A program made the translations under genes and the position numbers. Below are positions 10,519 to 22,100 of a stretch of DNA of 64,000 nt, in pieces (position 1 is the stretch's first letter; every line of letters starts with the position of its first letter). This DNA is from Gambelia wislizenii (taxonomy: Eukaryota > Chordata > Lepidosauria > Squamata > Crotaphytidae), in contig JAUMIR010000003.1 of the NCBI GenBank assembly GCA_030847615.1, positions 61,179,001 through 61,243,000 of the forward strand, given 5' to 3'. The notes under the pieces are model-generated. The model made no database searches and was not told the DNA's origin. It worked only from the letters and a program-made list of their open reading frames with translations.

Positions 10519-10899
10519 GTAACCCTGATGACTCCACATATCCCCATAAATCTCTTGAGTGGGAGTTTCCCAAAGTTATACTTGTTTTTATTATATAATA
10601 GTTCTGGCTACCAGAGCTGTACTTTTCAGCACTCATTTCAGTTATGTAGTCACTCTCAGGTAATATATTTCAGAAGATTCTTAGGGGCTTACTGCATTCT
10701 GAAGAAAAATGGCAAATCAGGAGGAACATTCAAGACAGATTTTGTTTTACATTGTGCCAGTATGTGACAAGTTGTACACATGATACTTTATTAGCTAAGA
10801 ACATATCCATACGGCACTGTGCACACTCCGGTGGATCCAGAGATCCTGTAAGTTGAGTTCTGTTCATGAAAAGTGTGGTTCTTGCATTGGCTAACAGAA

Positions 10900-11380
10900 G
10901 GGAAGAACATTTTTTAGCCAGTTCTGCATCCTTTCCATAGTCCTCAAGATCATGCTAATGTTCTGAAATCCTCTTTGGTGCTAGCAGAGCACCAGTGTAA
11001 CTGCATTAGAAGTCTGGGAGGGTGAAGTTTGCTCCTTTTTTCCTGGTTGTACAATGGCAGCTGGACAGCACCTGCAATATACCCCTGGCTGACTCTTTTC
11101 GGTGGCGTAGCTGTACTTGGATGCAGTCCAGCTTCCATTGTACAAGTGGAGAAGGGAAGATTTACACAAGAAGATAGTGGATACCTCTTTGTATATCCTT
11201 GAGCAAAATCCAAGAAAGTGCTGACACTAGTGTAATCACCAATTACATCAGTATAAATCACCAAGAGGATCCTCATCCTCAAGAAAGGCATGGACAACAT
11301 TGCATGGGACTTCAAAGAGAAGGGGGATTTTAAAAACATAACCTTTTCTCCTGCTGTATCAAAGGCTCTACAGTTCACAG
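10900..11380. repeat. Long imperfect inverted repeat, probable MITE
   Basis: The left arm 'aatcctctttggtg' (about 10968-10981) pairs with 'caccaagaggatcc' (about 11260-11273). The inner arm TTGTACAATGGCAGCTGGAC (about 11046) pairs with GTCCAGCTTCCATTGTACAA near 11145. The palindromic layout fits a MITE; exact ends were not resolved. The frame on the minus strand across this region is a by-product. Confidence 0.5.
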
Positions 11381-13778
11381 AAGGATTCTTTCCATAAACA
11401 TAGGTAAAGGAGGTAAAGGCAGCCCATTTTCAGCATGACAGGGAAATGTGCTTCACTGGTATGTTAACACTGTATGCGTAGCAGCTGTGGGCTGAGCTTA
11501 AATGAGATCTCAGATGAGCCTAAAGGCATTCTGTAGAGAGAGCAATTTATCTTCTGGAGATCATGTGTGTATGTGTTTTTTTGGAATTCCAAGATAAATC
11601 CAGTTAGCATGAAAGAGTCCATCAGAATGCATACTCATTCACTGAACAGAGCAGTGTAATCTGCTCCATGTTGTTTATCAACTGTTTTTCAGTTGTTTAG
11701 TGATAAGAATGTACCAAGTTAATGCCCACTTTAGCAGAAGCCATTCTTTCTAGCTTCAGATCAGGTCAATTTTTTAATTCAGACAGCAATGTGCAAACAT
11801 AGCCTGCTTAAAACCATACTATCAAAGTACCATTAGAGATAGGCAGTGGTCTAAGCAGGGAAGGTGAACTCCAGAGAGTACCACTGATTTCATTCAGTGG
11901 AAATCCCTTCACAAGTGAAATGCCCTTGAATGCAATGTCCTGAAACAAACACAATGATGACATAAGGAACTGTCTACAAAATCAAAATGCATAATCAGGG
12001 CCTGGGGCATTCACTGGTTAAATGGGGAGTAGTTCAAGATGGAGCTGTAGTCAGTTGACATCTCAGACAAACCAGATGAGCAATTAACTAGGGAACAATG
12101 TATTGATGAGGAATAAAAGAGCAGGGCAACTTTACTTCCCTATCATTTTCCAAGATGGTGATGTAATCATTTCCAGATTGGTAAGCATTTCACTTTTGTT
12201 TCTCTTGTTTCCTCTTCCCTTGTTGCTGTGGCATCTGCTCAGATACCAGTTTCTGTTTTATCCCCATCTAAATTTATTTTCCTCTCCTGATATCTTTTTA
12301 ACTTTGCAAACCTGTCTGTCTGGGGACAATGCTGGCATGGCTGGAACTTGCATCAAAACTGCATGATTTTTGGTTAATCCTGTGCACGTATATTCAATAC
12401 TGCATCTACCCAGAATATGTGAGTGGCTTTCCCCTGCCCCTCTTCACCAAAGGCAATTCAGAAATGCAAACATTGGAAATACTGTTTTCTTATAGCTGAG
12501 AATTTCAACACAAGGACATTGCAAAATTTTGGGATACTAGGAATGGCTAGGGCTGCCACATTACATCCATGGAACCTGCATCCTAATCAATAAATGCAGA
12601 TTTAATTGTTGATTGTTTAGAGAAGTACTGTATAAGCCTAATTCAGGTTACCTAAAAATACAAGACCTTTGGCAGTGATATCTGAGCTCCACTTTAATAT
12701 ATCCTGCCACTAAAGATTGTCTGGGCATGTATTCTATTACATGCCTCCATATTTTATAGGTTTTCCTACCGTGGCTCCTGGGAACCAATTTTTTTTAATA
12801 CACCTGTGAAATTAAAGTTTTTTTAATGGTTCTTCTATATCACCTACATTCAAGATATCTCTAGTGCTTTGATAGGAACACTGGAACCTTCTTCATATTC
12901 TGACTGTTGGTCCACTGTGGTCTACTCTGACTGAAACCACCTCTCCACCTTTTCCACAGTGGTCTTTTATCGCCCAATGTGAAGATGCCAGAGATTAAGC
13001 CTGAAGCTTTTGGCATAAGTGGATTTTTGCTTCTCTTAGAGCACTATGGCCATTTATTTATTTTATTCATCACCTCCCCAGTGCACCTCAGGGGCAATGC
13101 ATTTTTTTTTCCTGAGGCAAAATAACTAAGCTTTAAGTTCAGTTGTTAGTTCCAAGTAGATCTGTTGAATGACAACTTGGTAAATCAATACTTATGTAAG
13201 TTATACAAGTTCCATTGATTCATTGATCTACTCTGATTGGGACTAACTACTGGTCTTGCTGTAGTAGCTTATGTCCCTGAAAAAATGATTTTCTGTCTTA
13301 AGCATTTTGGTGTGTGTTTCTCATCCACAAATCATTTGTTCTGCTTTGTTCTCACATGTATACAGTAACTCTTCTTTATGTGACATTAGGATATGACAGA
13401 TACATTCAGCCAATTTACTTTTAGCATTTTAAACCATTTTGTAATAATATTCATTAGGGTTTTGGTTTTTTTTTTTAAAAAAAAGATACATTTCCTTTTG
13501 TATGTTTTAGTGGAAAGATAGCTTAAATCATTGAGCAGAAAATAGCACATTCTTGCCAGAATTAAGCTATGGATGGATTGCGCCATTCTTTTAAAAAAAG
13601 AAGAAGTTCCGAAGCATATTTTAATTGCATTTGTTCTTTTCTGGTTTAATCCTGTGCATGTTCTTGTTTATCTTTTCTTTCAAATAATTTATTACTTTTT
13701 GTTTCTTATTTCTTTCTTCATTTGCCTGAATTCCCCTTCTCTCCCCATCCTCTGACTATTCTCCCTGGCCCAATCCAG

Positions 13779-13838
13779 TTCTCTGCCTCTGAAAGCTTCA
13801 AAGAATGACAAATCCAGAAGTTTGAAAAAAATGTCCCG
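13779..13838 (+). CDS. GPC5: Candidate 60-nt cassette exon of GPC5
   Basis: A long C/T-rich tract (about 13725-13770) leads to CCAATCCAG, then 60 nt without a stop in the required phase, then CG|GTAAGAATG, a near-consensus donor. The flanking recognised exons join in phase 2, and this 60-nt block also enters and leaves in phase 2, so its inclusion would add exactly 20 residues. The 19 internal codons read S-L-P-L-K-A-S-K-N-D then K-S-R-S-L-K-K-M-S, which is strongly basic. It would sit between K-R and R-E-F-I. Skipping it gives the spacing I remember for human GPC5, so if real it is alternative. It could also be a decoy splice pair. Confidence 0.4.
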
Positions 13839-13998
13839 GTAAGAATGAAAAGAAGCCAACATGCTTTTGTGTCTTCATGAAATGAACTCTCCAAACATTA
13901 AGGCGCTTGGTTCCATTCTAAGAATAAAAGGGTTTCTTCAATGCTATCATAAAATACCTTTAAGATTAATTTCTTAATTCAAATGCTATGGTCTGAAT

Positions 13999-14140
13999 CA
14001 GGGGTGGGGAACATGTAACCCTCCAGAGGGTGTTAGACTGCAGCTCCAATCAACAATATTCAAGATAGGCAGTTGTGAGACAAGAGCAGTTTCCACCCAG
14101 TAGCATCTGGACCATACATTTGCCATTCCTGATCTGCCAG
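13999..14140. mobile_element. hAT-type MITE fragment
   Basis: CAGGGGTGGGGAACATGTAA and CCCTCCAGAGGGTGTTAGAC, then 'cagctccaatcaac', resemble the ends of a widespread hAT-derived MITE whose left end reads 'caggggtggggaacctg..gccctccagatg'. The second half is badly decayed ('agcatctgga...catttgccattcctgatc'). Confidence 0.5.
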
Positions 14141-14614
14141 AACTGACATTTTTAACAACAACAAAAACAAAACAAAAAAGAACTATTTGTGCAAATTTAA
14201 TTTTATAGTGAGGTATCTGAAAACAGAGGTATTTAAACTGAGACTGTTGAACACATGCCCAGGAAATGGGCTCTCTACTGTACTGACAGCTAAGGGAAAG
14301 TAAATAAGACTCAGTATTCAGTAAGATTTTGTTCTGGGTATTAAATGTGAGACCTGCAGCTTCTTTTCACATCATTCTGTTTTCTTCTAAGTGCTCACGT
14401 GCTCTTATCCTTCCAAGCCAGATTTGATCTTTGATTTGGATGTGAGTAGGGCTCACCCCAGGAGATTTTGCTGCCTGGTGCAAGACAGTATATGGTACAC
14501 CTTCCTCCTCAAGAGAAAGTAACAAGCCTAGTTCCAAGGCTGCCTAAGTTCTTTTGGAACTAGAGGCAGACAGGCCCACAAGTACCTCTTGCCAGTAAAA
14601 CTGCTATAATAATA

Positions 14615-14845
14615 CAGTTGTCCCTTCACATTTGCTGGGGTTTGGTTCCAGGACCCCCTGTGAATATCCAAATCCGTGAATACTCAAGTCCCATTATATG
14701 CAATGGCAGAGCAAAATGGTGTCCCTTATATAAGATGGCAAAATCAAGGTTTGCTATTAGGATTGTTAATTTTTTAAGAATATTTTTCAAGCCGTGAATA
14801 CTCAAATCCGTGAATGTCAAATCCGTGAATGTGGAGGGACAACTG
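14615..14845. mobile_element. Tigger/pogo-type MITE, 231 bp
   Basis: TA at 14613-14614 and 14846-14847 flank exact inverted ends CAGTTGTCCCTTCACATT and, from the right, CAGTTGTCCCTCCACATT. The interior repeats 'aatccgtgaatactcaa' and has no coding capacity. It is the compact relative of the minisatellite-bearing element at 6664-8974. Confidence 0.88.
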
Positions 14846-16044
14846 TACATTAAAACCGTGTCACTTAAGATCAGTTGTTTGGAAGTAGCTGCCTAGTTGT
14901 AGGGCTACCCTAGGAGAAATTATAATTTCAATTAAAGGCATGCCTTTAATTGAAATTAAATACATTCAGCACAGTAAGGGCTACAGACATCTTTAGCTCC
15001 CTAAGAGAATGGCTGCCAAAGGAGGAGTGCCATAGATATCCTCTTGCAGGCAGTGGGGGATCCCTCCAAAGAGGAATTGGATCAGCTCCTATATCACCCA
15101 TTGTTGGGTGCTCATATTACCAATGACACTATCTTACTTCTTAGGATTTTTAGAATATTTGGGTTGTTTCTGGCTTTGTTGTTAGAATATAAATGAAAGC
15201 AGAGATAAGACAGGATGTCTGCATGGTTACTGATAATCAATATCTTATAGGTCACTTAATACAAATATGGTTCAGTGTCTGCTCTTAGAACTTCACTAGA
15301 TGGCTCCATGACAGATCTATTTTCCTTTCAAATCACAAATTGCAAACCTGGCCATTACCACCAGCTGCATTTTTACCTTTTTCTGTAGCACATAAGAATA
15401 ATGGTCCAACTTCAATTATGAATTTGCTCTTGCAATGCCAAAGTAAAACAGATAGTAAATGATGAGTTGGCATTTCTGTTGTCATGTTTTCAATTGCCTA
15501 GGGCAGTTATGACTTAGAATAAAAGAACTTTCTACATCCATTTTAAAAAACAAAAAATACGGTAGATTTGAGTTCTCTCTGTACCTGATGGTTGTAGTAG
15601 AGTTAAAATTTTGAATCTGAGTTTTAAACTACAGAAGATATTATAGAGTATTAGGTCCTGGCCTAGTCCTTCCTGGACAAATTCAGGAAGCATTTGTACC
15701 CAACGCTAAACTGTTGCATAGTGCTATATGCATTAACAAGAATGAGCCCATGCAAAATCTGGAAAATGCACTGTTCTACCATCTGCTTCCCTCAGCCAGT
15801 CCAACAAAAAGAGTACTAAATCAATAATTTACTTTCACTTTAGCAGATCCTTGGCTTGTTACACGGAATATTGGGGAGGGGAAATTATTGGCAATGTTTA
15901 GGCCAAGTTCAGAATTGGCATTAGGGGCTCAGGAAATTGGGAGAGGCATTGAAATGGGGGGGGGGGCTTGGAGGATGTACTTTGGGTCTTGACAGGTTTC
16001 ATGTAGCCACAGGCAGCAACCCTTCCTGCCTGTGATTAAAAACA

Positions 16045-16125
16045 AATGCTATATAATAATAATATAATAAATTTTTATTTTTAACCTGCCCCTCTGCTCA
16101 GCAAGCGGGGCGGCGTACAACAAGA
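16045..16125 (-). mobile_element. L2-like LINE 3' tail, left piece
   Basis: In reverse orientation this reads as a LINE 3' end ('cgccgccccgcttgctgagc...ggttaaaaataaaaat'). The sequence resumes after the inserted SINE at about 16412-16560 with A-rich text, so the SINE split the older LINE. Confidence 0.6.
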
Positions 16126-16411
16126 TTACGCCTGGTGGCGCAGTGGCTAAATGCCAGTACTGCAAGTCACCATGTTGCAAGTTCAACTCCAGAGGGCTCC
16201 AAGGTTCACTCAGCCTTCCATCCTTTCGTAGGTCAGTAAAATGAGTACCCGGCTTGTGGGGGCAATTAGCTAACAAACATTGGAAGCTGCTTCTTGCAGT
16301 GTAGATGTGTAAATAGCTATCGCTTAAAACAATTTGTAAGCCGCTCTGATAACCTTGTGGCTGAAGAGCAGGGTATAAATAACTAAAATAACTAACTAAA
16401 TAAATAAATAA
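16126..16411 (+). mobile_element. tRNA-derived SINE with L2-type tail
   Basis: The head 'ctggtggcgcagtggctaaa' (box A-like) and 'gcaagttcaactcc' (box B-like) are followed by a body with GTAAGCCGCTCTGATAACC and a TAAATAAATAAATAAA tail. This is the usual build of lizard tRNA SINEs mobilised by an L2/CR1-like LINE. It is inserted into an older LINE tail. Confidence 0.78.
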
Positions 16412-16560
16412 ATAAAACAGGAAGTTAAAACAATCATTCCCAATCCTAACCCTCCCACCCCTTAAAACTAAATTAAACTGGTGGAGAATTAAAACAAACA
16501 TCAAATACAGTAAAATGTACAAATTATGGGGGGTGGGGAATAGCAATGGCAGCAGGGGAG
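16412..16560 (-). mobile_element. L2-like LINE 3' tail, right piece
   Basis: Continuation of the LINE tail at 16045-16125, interrupted by the SINE. It is A-rich with 'ccctcccaccccttaaaact'. Confidence 0.45.
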
Positions 16561-17245
16561 AGGGTAGGCAGTCAACTCCACTTGAGCCAGGAAGTTATTC
16601 CGGGAAGGCCTGCCGGAAGAGATCTGGGGAGTGGAGAACATGTACATTTGGGCATGTAACACTCCATTATGGTTTAGCATTGTATGCAAATGCTGTCTCA
16701 GTTTAGAAACTGGTCACAACCATTATTTATAAAATGTATAAAATAATGCACTATGTACATGTGCATATTTTGAAATGTAGGGCAGGAGTAGATGGGGAAA
16801 TACTTAATCTTGTCTCCACCCATCACTTGTCTGCTTGAACTTTGTCTAAACAGCCTCCTACCTGGGGGTTCCAGACAGGTGTTTGCAAGGGCAAATTTGG
16901 GTTTAACACTCAGCAATGGGAGAAAGTAAATCAAGGTGGGAATTTTCAGCAGAAAAATGGAGGAAGAAGAAGGAGAATTCAGTAGCTCTTCCATACCTCC
17001 ACTGAAAACCATCCTTTCCCAAAGCTGTTTTCCATTACCAGAATCTTATAGTAGGTTTACAGGACATGCATTTGCCTGTAATGGTTAGGCCCTGAATATG
17101 CTAGTGTTGTTACAGAAAGAACTGACCCATTGCTCAAAAGTAAAGATGTTATACACATGATTATACACATTATCAATATTAGTAAGCAGTTTCAAATGTC
17201 AATTTGCTATTGTTAATGTTCTTTTTTAATGTTTCTAAATTCTAG
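16561..17245. other. Intron sequence before the second exon
   Basis: Nothing recognisable except the T-rich tract and acceptor (17221-17245) directly before the second GPC5 exon. Confidence 0.4.
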
Positions 17246-17371
17246 GGAATTCATCACTTACATGAAACGATCCAGAACTCTTTATGCCTCTTTAACAGAA
17301 AGGCTCTGTGATGGGGATCTTGTGATGAAAGATAGTTCAACGTGCTGGAATGGGGAGGATGTTGTAGAAAG
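17246..17371 (+). CDS. GPC5: Glypican-5 exon (E-F-I to C-W-N-G-E-D region)
   Basis: 126-nt internal exon with acceptor AAATTCTAG and donor AAAG|GTAATT. Its first base completes the AGG codon begun by the exon at 10385-10518. It then reads E-F-I-T-Y-M-K-R-S-R, L-Y-A-S-L, R-L-C and C-W-N-G-E-D-V-V-E-R/S. The C-W-N-G motif and its preceding Cys are conserved in all glypicans and belong to the disulfide-bonded core domain, ahead of the heparan sulfate attachment region. C-W-N-G-E-D-I-V in human GPC5 (from memory) is a closer fit than C-W-N-G-Q-E-L-V in GPC3, although V-E-R is GPC3-like. Both ends are phase 2. The next exon, which should encode the residues after C-W-N-G-E-D-V-V and later the Ser-Gly attachment sites, was not found in the window. 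Confidence 0.88.
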
Positions 17372-18424
17372 GTAATTGTGAAGAGTGATTTTCTTACTGT
17401 GCATGACTTGCATTTTAAATGATTACCATTTTTCTGCTCATCTTTTGAAAGACTGATGTATGGTATTTTGTGTATGGAGTTTCAAAACCATACTCATTTT
17501 AATTGTTCTGCAATGGATTTCTGGATTGGAAATATCTAAACATGTACTATCCGGTCTGCTAGACAAAGGAGCAGTACAACTTCTTGTATGCATGTAATTA
17601 GAATTAATTTGTTTCTGCATACAGATTTCTCTTATGGAAATGGGTTTCACTGCTAAGTCTCCCCGAGTGGTATGTTTGCAGGGGCAAAAGCAGTTATGTA
17701 CACTTAAGATTTTCAGTTTGTCACTCAGTCCCTGCTGGCTCAATTAGCTTAGAGCAACTGTGGCTTAAAATCTGCCAGTTTGCACCACATTCAGTTGGTA
17801 CAATAAATCCTTTGCTTTTGAATAAATATGTAATTCTGGATGTTGTATATCTTTATTGCTGGTCTTCCTGGATCATAAAGTTGAATCTGAAAGGAATGTT
17901 TCTCCTGCCTTATGGAGGGCAGTGTATGTTGATGAGCGCTTGAGGATAAGCTCAAAAGATCAAATCTCTGGCTGTTATCTCTGTAAGCTATTCATTTCAT
18001 TTGGTTAGTTCACATTTCTTTATTTTTGATGTGTGTTGCTTTTCAAATCTTGGCAAAGGGCTGCTTTCAGTGTACTCTGTCTTATAGGTATAAATAGAAC
18101 ACAAAGGTTTAGAGATGAATAAAGTAGATAAGTAAACATAGCTGGCTGTTTTAGTCATTTCCCTTATTTTGACCACTTTGATATTCAATCTGATCACTCT
18201 GTGAACATAGACAATGCAATGGTCTCTGTGAAGACTTGAATATTCACAGCTGATCTTATAACACAGGATATCTCATTTTTGCATATGTTGAATGTACCTA
18301 TTATATGATAAAGTGGGAAATTTGTATTATTTAGCTGCTAAACTCTGGTTTCTGCTGGTGCTGTTGGGTAAATTGCCGGGGTTTATTAGACCCTTATAGT
18401 TCATGAAAACTAGAAAATAGATAA
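17372..18424. other. No feature recognised
   Basis: Intronic, AT-rich, no repeat family recognised. Confidence 0.35.
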
Positions 18425-18835
18425 TGCAATCTATATATATATAATTCTCTTGAGTATGTTGCCTTTTCCAGTGTGCTGATTGGCCACTTAGGAAAATACC
18501 CAACCACTCCCTCAGCCAATCACCACCCATATGCAAATCTATATATTCCAATATCATACTTGGAGTGACCAAATAATGTGCTACAGTGTTTGCTATAGTT
18601 ATCAAGGGTCCAGGCATTTTCTGTTCACCAATGTCTCGTGGCTGCACAATTCTGACTTATGAGCTAAAGTCTACACAGGAATATACCAATTCCCACTGCA
18701 ACAGCACCCAGGCAGGCAACTGGCGGAGGGACCCAGCTGCTGAGACAGGACCCAGACAGTCAAGTGGTGATGGCAGCAGAAACATTTTCAGAAACCCCCA
18801 ACAGATTTGGGGATGTTGAACTGGCTTAGAACAAA
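18425..18835 (+). repeat. Dispersed repeat, possibly Helitron-derived, copy 1
   Basis: Shares its order with 21705-22100: 'ttttccagtgtgctgattgg', 'caatcaccacccatatgcaa', then 'tgcaacagcac.caggcagg' and GCAGCAGAA runs. The left edge, TCTATATATATATAATTCTC, resembles the 5' ends of Helitrons, which start with TC followed by an AT-rich stretch. No CTRR end or hairpin was proven, so the class is a guess. Confidence 0.4.
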
Positions 18836-20144
18836 CTGATTATATGAAAAAAGTAAGCAGTGACTTATAGAAGAGACAGGCAACTGCAAACATAACCCTT
18901 TGGTTTACTCACTGGTAGAGACAAGCTACAGAAGTACAAATGTAACATAGCCTACCCCTTAATTACAGTTAATGCCAAACCATTATTTGCAGCTGGGTTT
19001 AATTAGCACGCTCTCGTTAAAAAGGAACCAGGTCAGTGTTTGCTATGATTAAGGTCAGAGCTGATGTAATCCTTAACTATGCTTGAAACTGGTTACAGAA
19101 GAGTGGGGAAAGTTCAATCAACGAGAGGGCAGCATTAGGTAGAGGACAGGTTTGGTCCTCGTTGAGGGTTCCTGGACAAAATGGTGGGCTTTCTCCTTCA
19201 TAAGTGGACTCTGGTGAATTCACCTGGTGGCAACAGCAATGACAGTGTATGGTATCTAACTCTAGCTACTATTTTAATTTCTTACTATCCTCCTGATGTA
19301 GAGTTGGGCCTGAAATTACTTAAAGGGTCCCTAGGGTTATGGGCCTGCCCTAGATGTCAGGTGCTCCCTGGAAAGGGTAGCATGCAATCCTGCTGTATAT
19401 ACCTTATTTCTTCTTTTCCCAAAGTGAGAGGCTAGATTGTGTCTATACTGGTTTGAGGTTAGGGCCAAATGACATAGATAAATGTCCTGTCTTAAGACTT
19501 CATGCTGAACTGATTTTTGGCTTGGTACAAATCCAGATCTAAACTTGTCATGAAAGCATCAGCCACACAAATGTAACAAACACTGTGTGACCTTTGTAAC
19601 TTTTGCAAAGATCATTTCTGTCCCTGATGGCATCACAGCATGGAAAGCTTTTGAGTGTTTACATTTGGCACTCTCTGTGCATGCTTTCTTGCTGTGCATT
19701 CTGTTTACAGATCCTTAAGGAATTCTTTCCAGACTTGTTTGCTTCAGATTCATTTATTGTTCTTTTTACCTTACTGGGAAAATGAGACTTCGAGAGAGAA
19801 AGGATTGTTTCACAAAAAGTCCATGACTAATTGAGAGTGAGGTGGGATATATTTTGCTAGGACATTCTGACTGGGCACATAAAATCTCAAAAGCTTTGCA
19901 AAATGGTCACTTTTAAACTAAAAACAAAATAATTTGGTGTTTTTTTTTAAAAAAAAATGTAAACATTCTTAATATAGCAGCTAAAGTGTGATAAAAAAGT
20001 TATCAGGAGCACCTGATCATGAGCCTTTCCACCATGGAATTTCTTTACTTGAAGCTTGGTATATTTAAGTAAAAATATATATTTAAATGAAAAAGGTTCC
20101 CTGTCCCACTCCATGGAAACAATCACCTGAACTCCAGAATAGAT
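18836..20144. other. No feature recognised
   Basis: Intronic sequence with no recognised repeat or exon. Confidence 0.35.
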
Positions 20145-20375
20145 TATTGTTGTTAAGTGCCTTAAAGTCAACTCCAATTTATGGCAACCCATACCATACC
20201 ATAGGGTTTCCATGCCAAGATTTACTCAGAGGAGGTTTGCCATTCCCTTCTTCTTAGCCTGAGAAAATGTAACTTGCCCAAAATCACCCAGAGGATTTCC
20301 ATAGCTGATCAGGATTTGAACCCTGGACTCTCAGAATCCTAGTCCAACACTGAGTATTCCACCATGCTGACTCTT
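20145..20375 (-). mobile_element. tRNA-derived SINE, minus strand
   Basis: Reverse complement of the SINE type seen at 27102-27294. The RTE-like tail appears as 'gccttaaagtcaactccaat', then 'accatagggtttccatgcca', 'aacttgcccaaaatcaccca', 'gaaccctggactctcagaat' (box B) and 'gtccaacactgagtattcca' (box A side). Moderately diverged. Confidence 0.8.
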
Positions 20376-21184
20376 CAGAATAAAAGCAACACAGGTACTT
20401 TAAGCTGTGGCATCACTAAGGCTGGTGTCACACACACACCCGTGTCACCTGGTGTGGTTTGGCCTCTCTGCACCCCTGTAGTGCTGTGACTGCCTTTAAG
20501 CAAGCATGGTCTTAAACACAGTCATATTACATATTCTTCCCTTAGTCTGGTATAGATCTGAGTTGGAAAAACTTACTCTTTTGGACTATAACTGCCTGAA
20601 TCTGCCAGTGGCCATGTTGGATATCTGTCTATCTGTTCTTTCCCAAGATCTGCTAATATAACTTTGACCAGCTTTTCTAGTGATTACGAGTGAGGTTTCA
20701 CTAAACCAGCACTGCTGGCACAACTTTGCTCTGGCTTTCCTCTCTAGTGGCTTGTTTGTGCAAAGTAAAAGCACTCTCTCCTCATAGAATTGAAATAGTT
20801 TGTTCCTCTCCACCACAGAGAATTAACAAAGGATTGGCCATTTCCCAGGATGTCCCCAGGGAATTAATGGTTTAATATGATTTAGTTTAATTTGGGAATT
20901 TGTTTTTTTTCCCCAGCACTATCACAACAGGGCTGTTAGTTGTCCTTGTAGTACTAAAGTGACTCCTAGTGAAAAACATTATAACCCGGCATATTGAAAA
21001 TATAGTCAAAGAAGGAGAAGGATAAAGGATTAAAGAGTCCGGATGGACTGTTTCTGACCAAGGGGACCTCTAGTCTGAAGTTCTGCCTCTAGTAAAGGCT
21101 AGTCAAGTGATGCTGGCAGACATAAAGGCAATAGGCAAATGCCTCTTCTAAACTGGAGGTTCTGAAAGCCAGTGAGAGGCCTGG
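20376..21184. other. No feature recognised
   Basis: Intronic; a degraded piece near 20418-20475 ('ggctggtgtcacac..ggtgtggt') may be a repeat, but I could not place it. Confidence 0.3.
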
Positions 21185-21330
21185 TTTAAGAACATAAGAA
21201 CCCTGCTAGATCAGACCAGATGCCTACCTAGTTCAGCATTCTGCTTGGTCATACTGGAGGCCTGTCTAATTCAGCATTCTATCTAGTTGCCAGCTACTTG
21301 CCTGTAGGAAGTCTGGACATATTTAAGGAT
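21185..21330 (+). mobile_element. LINE 3'-region fragment
   Basis: 'aagaacataagaaccctgct' and 'agatcagaccaga...agttcagcattct' match a common squamate CR1/L2-type fragment ('aacataagaa..ccctgctggatcagacca'). A relative lies at 40265-40400. Confidence 0.6.
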
Positions 21331-21671
21331 TAACTCATGTGAAAATGACATGAAGCAAAAATAGCTGAATTGGTACATCTGTCTACCTAAAACAGAACAT
21401 TCTTGTGAAGTGTAGTTGATGAGCCCGTGGTTTTCCCCCCACCCCACCCCCAAATCCTCAAAAATAATGAATTACTATAGGTAGGTTGATTTTGGCATTG
21501 TTATTGTCCAAGTGATCAAACCAATCAATTTGGGGTTTATTAAGCGTCTGGTAATGGAATGCACACCCAGGATACTGATAACAACTATTGTTCAAATATG
21601 ATGTGTGTACAGCCTATCATTTGTGTATTTTTTTAAAAAAAAGTGTAAGCTGTATTATGTGTAAAATACCA

Positions 21672-21672
<1 letters not shown>

Positions 21673-21703
<31 letters not shown>
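21673..21703. repeat. (TG)n microsatellite
   Basis: About 15 uninterrupted TG units. Confidence 0.97.
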
Positions 21704-21704
<1 letters not shown>

Positions 21705-21707
<3 letters not shown>

Positions 21708-22100
21708 AAAGGCTTGGGTATGTACAATAGGCCTGGGTATATTTCCTCTCCCAGTGTGCTGATTGGCTGCTCAGGAAACACACCCAATGAATCATCACCC
21801 ACATGCAAATTCCCTCTCCACCTCACAATCCACTCAATCTGCATCTACACCCACAGCTCCACAAGGGCTCCTCCCTGCTCTCACCAGTCATAAGTCACAG
21901 GCTGCAATGGGACCCAGATGATCAACTGGTGGTGGCAGGCTGCTGCTGCAACAGGACCCCATTGTGATGTGACCCAGGCAGTCAATTAGTGGTGGCAGCA
22001 GAATGCTGCTGCAGCAGCAACAGGACCAAAGCAGTCAGCTGGCCACAGCAGCAGTGAGGCAACAGAGCAAGTCACCCTCAACAATTTTGGGAAAAGTGTG
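21705..22100 (+). repeat. Dispersed repeat, possibly Helitron-derived, copy 2
   Basis: Second copy of the repeat at 18425-18835, sharing 'cccagtgtgctgattgg' and 'atcatcacccacatgcaa'. The following part holds imperfect repeats of 'gcagcagaatgctgctgcag', a self-complementary word. Confidence 0.4.

Larger units (their letters stand above)
10519..17245 (+). other. GPC5: GPC5 intron between the two recognised exons
   Basis: 6,727 bp from GTAACC to TTCTAG. It contains a palindromic element, a candidate cassette exon, a hAT-like fragment, a Tigger MITE, and a SINE set in an L2-like tail, all listed separately. The stretches 11400-13778, 14140-14612 and 14848-16040 show nothing recognisable beyond a short LINE-tail-like patch near 13045-13095. 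Confidence 0.75.

Noticed and set aside
10385..17371. Assignment of the exons to GPC3
   Set aside because: V-E-R at the end is GPC3-like, but K-V-C-G and C-W-N-G-E-D-V-V fit GPC5 better. GPC3 is kept as the second choice.
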